The position numbers were made by a program, and so were the translations under genes. The notes below the pieces were generated by a model, which had not been told where the DNA came from, searched no databases, and saw only the letters and a list, made by a program, of their open reading frames with translations. Below, piece by piece: positions 5,415 to 6,692 of a stretch of DNA of 6,692 bases. Source of the DNA: an uncultured Bacilli bacterium (GTDB taxonomy: Bacteria > Bacillota_I > Bacilli_A > RF39 > UBA660); contig CANQFO010000060.1 in the NCBI GenBank assembly GCA_947599755.1, positions 1 through 6,692 of the forward strand. Reading direction: 5' to 3'. Each line of letters begins with the position of its first letter. The first letter of the stretch is position 1.

Positions 5415-6633
5415 AAGATTATGTTTTTTGATAGTAATTATTTTTTTATTGTTTATTCCTTGTGTTTTTGCTAAAGAAAAGGAATCCGTTACTCTCTATC
5501 TTTTTCATGGGGATGGTTGTCCTCATTGTGCGGAAGAAATTGCTTTTTTAGATACTTTGAAAGATCAATATGATAATTTGAAAATTGTTCAATATGAAGT
5601 TTGGTATGATTCGGAGAATGCTCAATTTATGCAACAAGTTAAGGATTCTTTTCATGTACAACAGAATGGTGTTCCTTTTACAATTATTGGAAGTAGTACT
5701 ATGGTTGGTTATTCTGATGCAGATTCTAGTAGAATAAGGAGAGCTATTGAATATTATTTTGATCATGATTATGTTGATTATGTTCAACAAATTAAAGATG
5801 GTACCTTTTCTTCTGATGATATGAAAAAGGTATTAGATGATGAGTTTAGTCAGGAGGAGAAAAAAACTGATCAAGAATCAACTATTTATCTTCCTTTTTT
5901 TGGACAAGTTAATTTAAAGTCTTTTTCTTTGTCTACAGCAGCAATCTTGATTGGATTAGTTGATGGATTTAATCCATGTGCTATGTGGGTTTTATTATTT
6001 TTAATTAGTGTATTAATTACTATGAAAGATCGGAAGCGGATGTGGATTTTTGGAAGTACATTTTTGTTGGCTTCTGGACTTGTTTATTTGGCTATCATGT
6101 TATCTTGGATACAGGTGGTTGTTCATGTTAGTACTTCTATTTTGATTAGAAATTTGATTGCGGGTATTGCTTTTTTTGGGGGAGTTTTACAACTTAGAAG
6201 TTTTGTTCGTTCCAAGAGTAGTGGATGTGAAGTTGTGAAAGATACAAAGAGAAGGAAAATTTTTGCTCGAATTAAAAAGTTTACTAGTGAAAGAAGCATT
6301 TTTTTGGCTTTATGTGGTGTTATATTACTTGCTATTTCCGTTAATGTTGTTGAACTTGCATGTTCTGCTGGGTTACCATTTATTTTTACACAACTTTTGG
6401 CTTTAAATCAAGTTTCTTTTATTCAAGAAATTTATTATACAATTTTATATCTTATATTTTTTTTACTTGATGATTTTATTGTTTTTATTGTTGCAATGGT
6501 TTCATTGAAAATTACGGGTATATCTACTAAATATAATCGTTATTCTCATCTTATTGGAGGAATATTTATGATTGGAATTGGCGTATTGTTGTTTTTTCAT
6601 CCTGAATGGTTAATGGGTGACTTCTCAAAGTAA
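5404..6633 (+). CDS. Fused exported thioredoxin domain + CcdA/DsbD-like membrane thiol transporter (409 aa)
   Basis: This is a predicted transmembrane thiol-electron relay. Residues 1-23 form a signal peptide or first membrane anchor ending in CVFA. Residues 28-120 are a thioredoxin-like domain outside the membrane, with Cys39-Pro-His-Cys42 in HGDGCPHC and cis-Pro91 in NGVPFTIIG. A charged linker (about 125-160) leads to six hydrophobic segments: about 176-206, 214-239, 246-266, 297-312, 340-368 and 381-399. The first holds DGFNPCAMWVL (Cys192) and the region after the fourth holds VELACSAGLP (Cys320), the paired membrane cysteines typical of the CcdA/DsbD-type family. A basic loop lies at 269-296. 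It starts inside the thioredoxin gene. GTG 5401 is an alternative start, closer to AAGGAG (5382-5387). Direction of electron flow and substrates are inferred, not visible. It is an integral fusion, unlike CcdA plus a separate ResA. Confidence 0.88.
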   Translation: MKIKRLCFLIVIIFLLFIPCVFAKEKESVTLYLFHGDGCPHCAEEIAFLDTLKDQYDNLKIVQYEVWYDSENAQFMQQVKDSFHVQQNGVPFTIIGSSTMVGYSDADSSRIRRAIEYYFDHDYVDYVQQIKDGTFSSDDMKKVLDDEFSQEEKKTDQESTIYLPFFGQVNLKSFSLSTAAILIGLVDGFNPCAMWVLLFLISVLITMKDRKRMWIFGSTFLLASGLVYLAIMLSWIQVVVHVSTSILIRNLIAGIAFFGGVLQLRSFVRSKSSGCEVVKDTKRRKIFARIKKFTSERSIFLALCGVILLAISVNVVELACSAGLPFIFTQLLALNQVSFIQEIYYTILYLIFFLLDDFIVFIVAMVSLKITGISTKYNRYSHLIGGIFMIGIGVLLFFHPEWLMGDFSK

Positions 6634-6678
6634 AAGCAATTCGTAATTTCTGTATTTAAAAGGAAAAAGTAAAAGCAA
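6627..6678 (+). repeat. Pair of 13-bp direct repeats at operon end
   Basis: AAAGTAAAAGCAA occurs at 6627-6639, across the stop codon of the membrane thioredoxin gene, and again at 6666-6678, with a 39-bp period. No hairpin, start codon or coding frame is visible in the 59-bp tail. The end (AAAAAAATCGGT) could be the left arm of a terminator cut by the window edge. In AT-rich sequence the repeat may be chance. Confidence 0.4.
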
Positions 6679-6692
6679 CTAAAAAAATCGGT

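Noticed and set aside
5548..5790. Minus-strand frame of 80 aa inside the fused thioredoxin gene
   Set aside because: Ile/Asn-rich antisense shadow of the CPHC domain region.
1..6692. Mycoplasma-type code with TGA as tryptophan
   Set aside because: TGG is the only Trp codon in every gene, no gene needs an internal TGA, and the desulfurase ends on TGA (5128-5130) right before the next start.
1..6692. CRISPR array, tRNA, rRNA, insertion sequence or att site
   Set aside because: No regularly spaced repeats, cloverleaf, transposase motif or terminal inverted repeats were seen on either strand.

Overview
The window is a very AT-rich bacterial segment with every gene on the + strand. Codons end mostly in A or T and Shine-Dalgarno sites are purine-rich. 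TGG is the only tryptophan codon (twelve in the phosphoketolase fragment alone), and the cysteine desulfurase frame closes on TGA, so the standard bacterial code fits and the TGA=Trp code of mycoplasmas does not. Phosphoketolase, a CIRCE heat-shock operator, a RelQ-like alarmone synthetase and near-consensus vegetative promoters together suggest a low-GC Firmicute, perhaps an Erysipelotrichia- or Acholeplasma-like member of the Bacilli. The lineage is an inference; no 16S or marker gene is present.

Layout. (1) 1-1904: the C-terminal four fifths of xylulose-5-P/fructose-6-P phosphoketolase, cut by the window edge and followed by an AT-rich hairpin with a U-tract. (2) 1951-2515: an hsp20 unit. 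A perfect 9-9-9 CIRCE inverted repeat carries the TTGACA box of a 17-bp-spaced promoter, and two tandem hairpins end the unit. (3) 2624-3895: a stress-signalling cluster. An unrecognised 91-aa acidic protein has its own strong promoter. A small (p)ppGpp synthetase with its own promoter follows, then a 64-aa unrecognised helical protein 12 bp further on. Both of the latter start with TTG. (4) 3946-6633: a three-gene operon with a T-tract/extended -10 promoter: an IscS/NifS-type cysteine desulfurase, a 91-aa cytosolic thioredoxin-like protein (CSGC), and a membrane protein that fuses a signal peptide, an extracytoplasmic CPHC thioredoxin domain and a CcdA/DsbD-like membrane domain. (5) 6634-6692: short non-coding tail with a 13-bp direct repeat.

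How they may work together (inference): the last operon looks like a compact DsbD-type thiol relay, in which the cytosolic thioredoxin reduces the membrane cysteine pair, which reduces the exported CPHC domain. It is unusually joined to a cysteine desulfurase. Each of the upstream units has its own promoter and concerns central sugar metabolism, protein folding stress or alarmone signalling.
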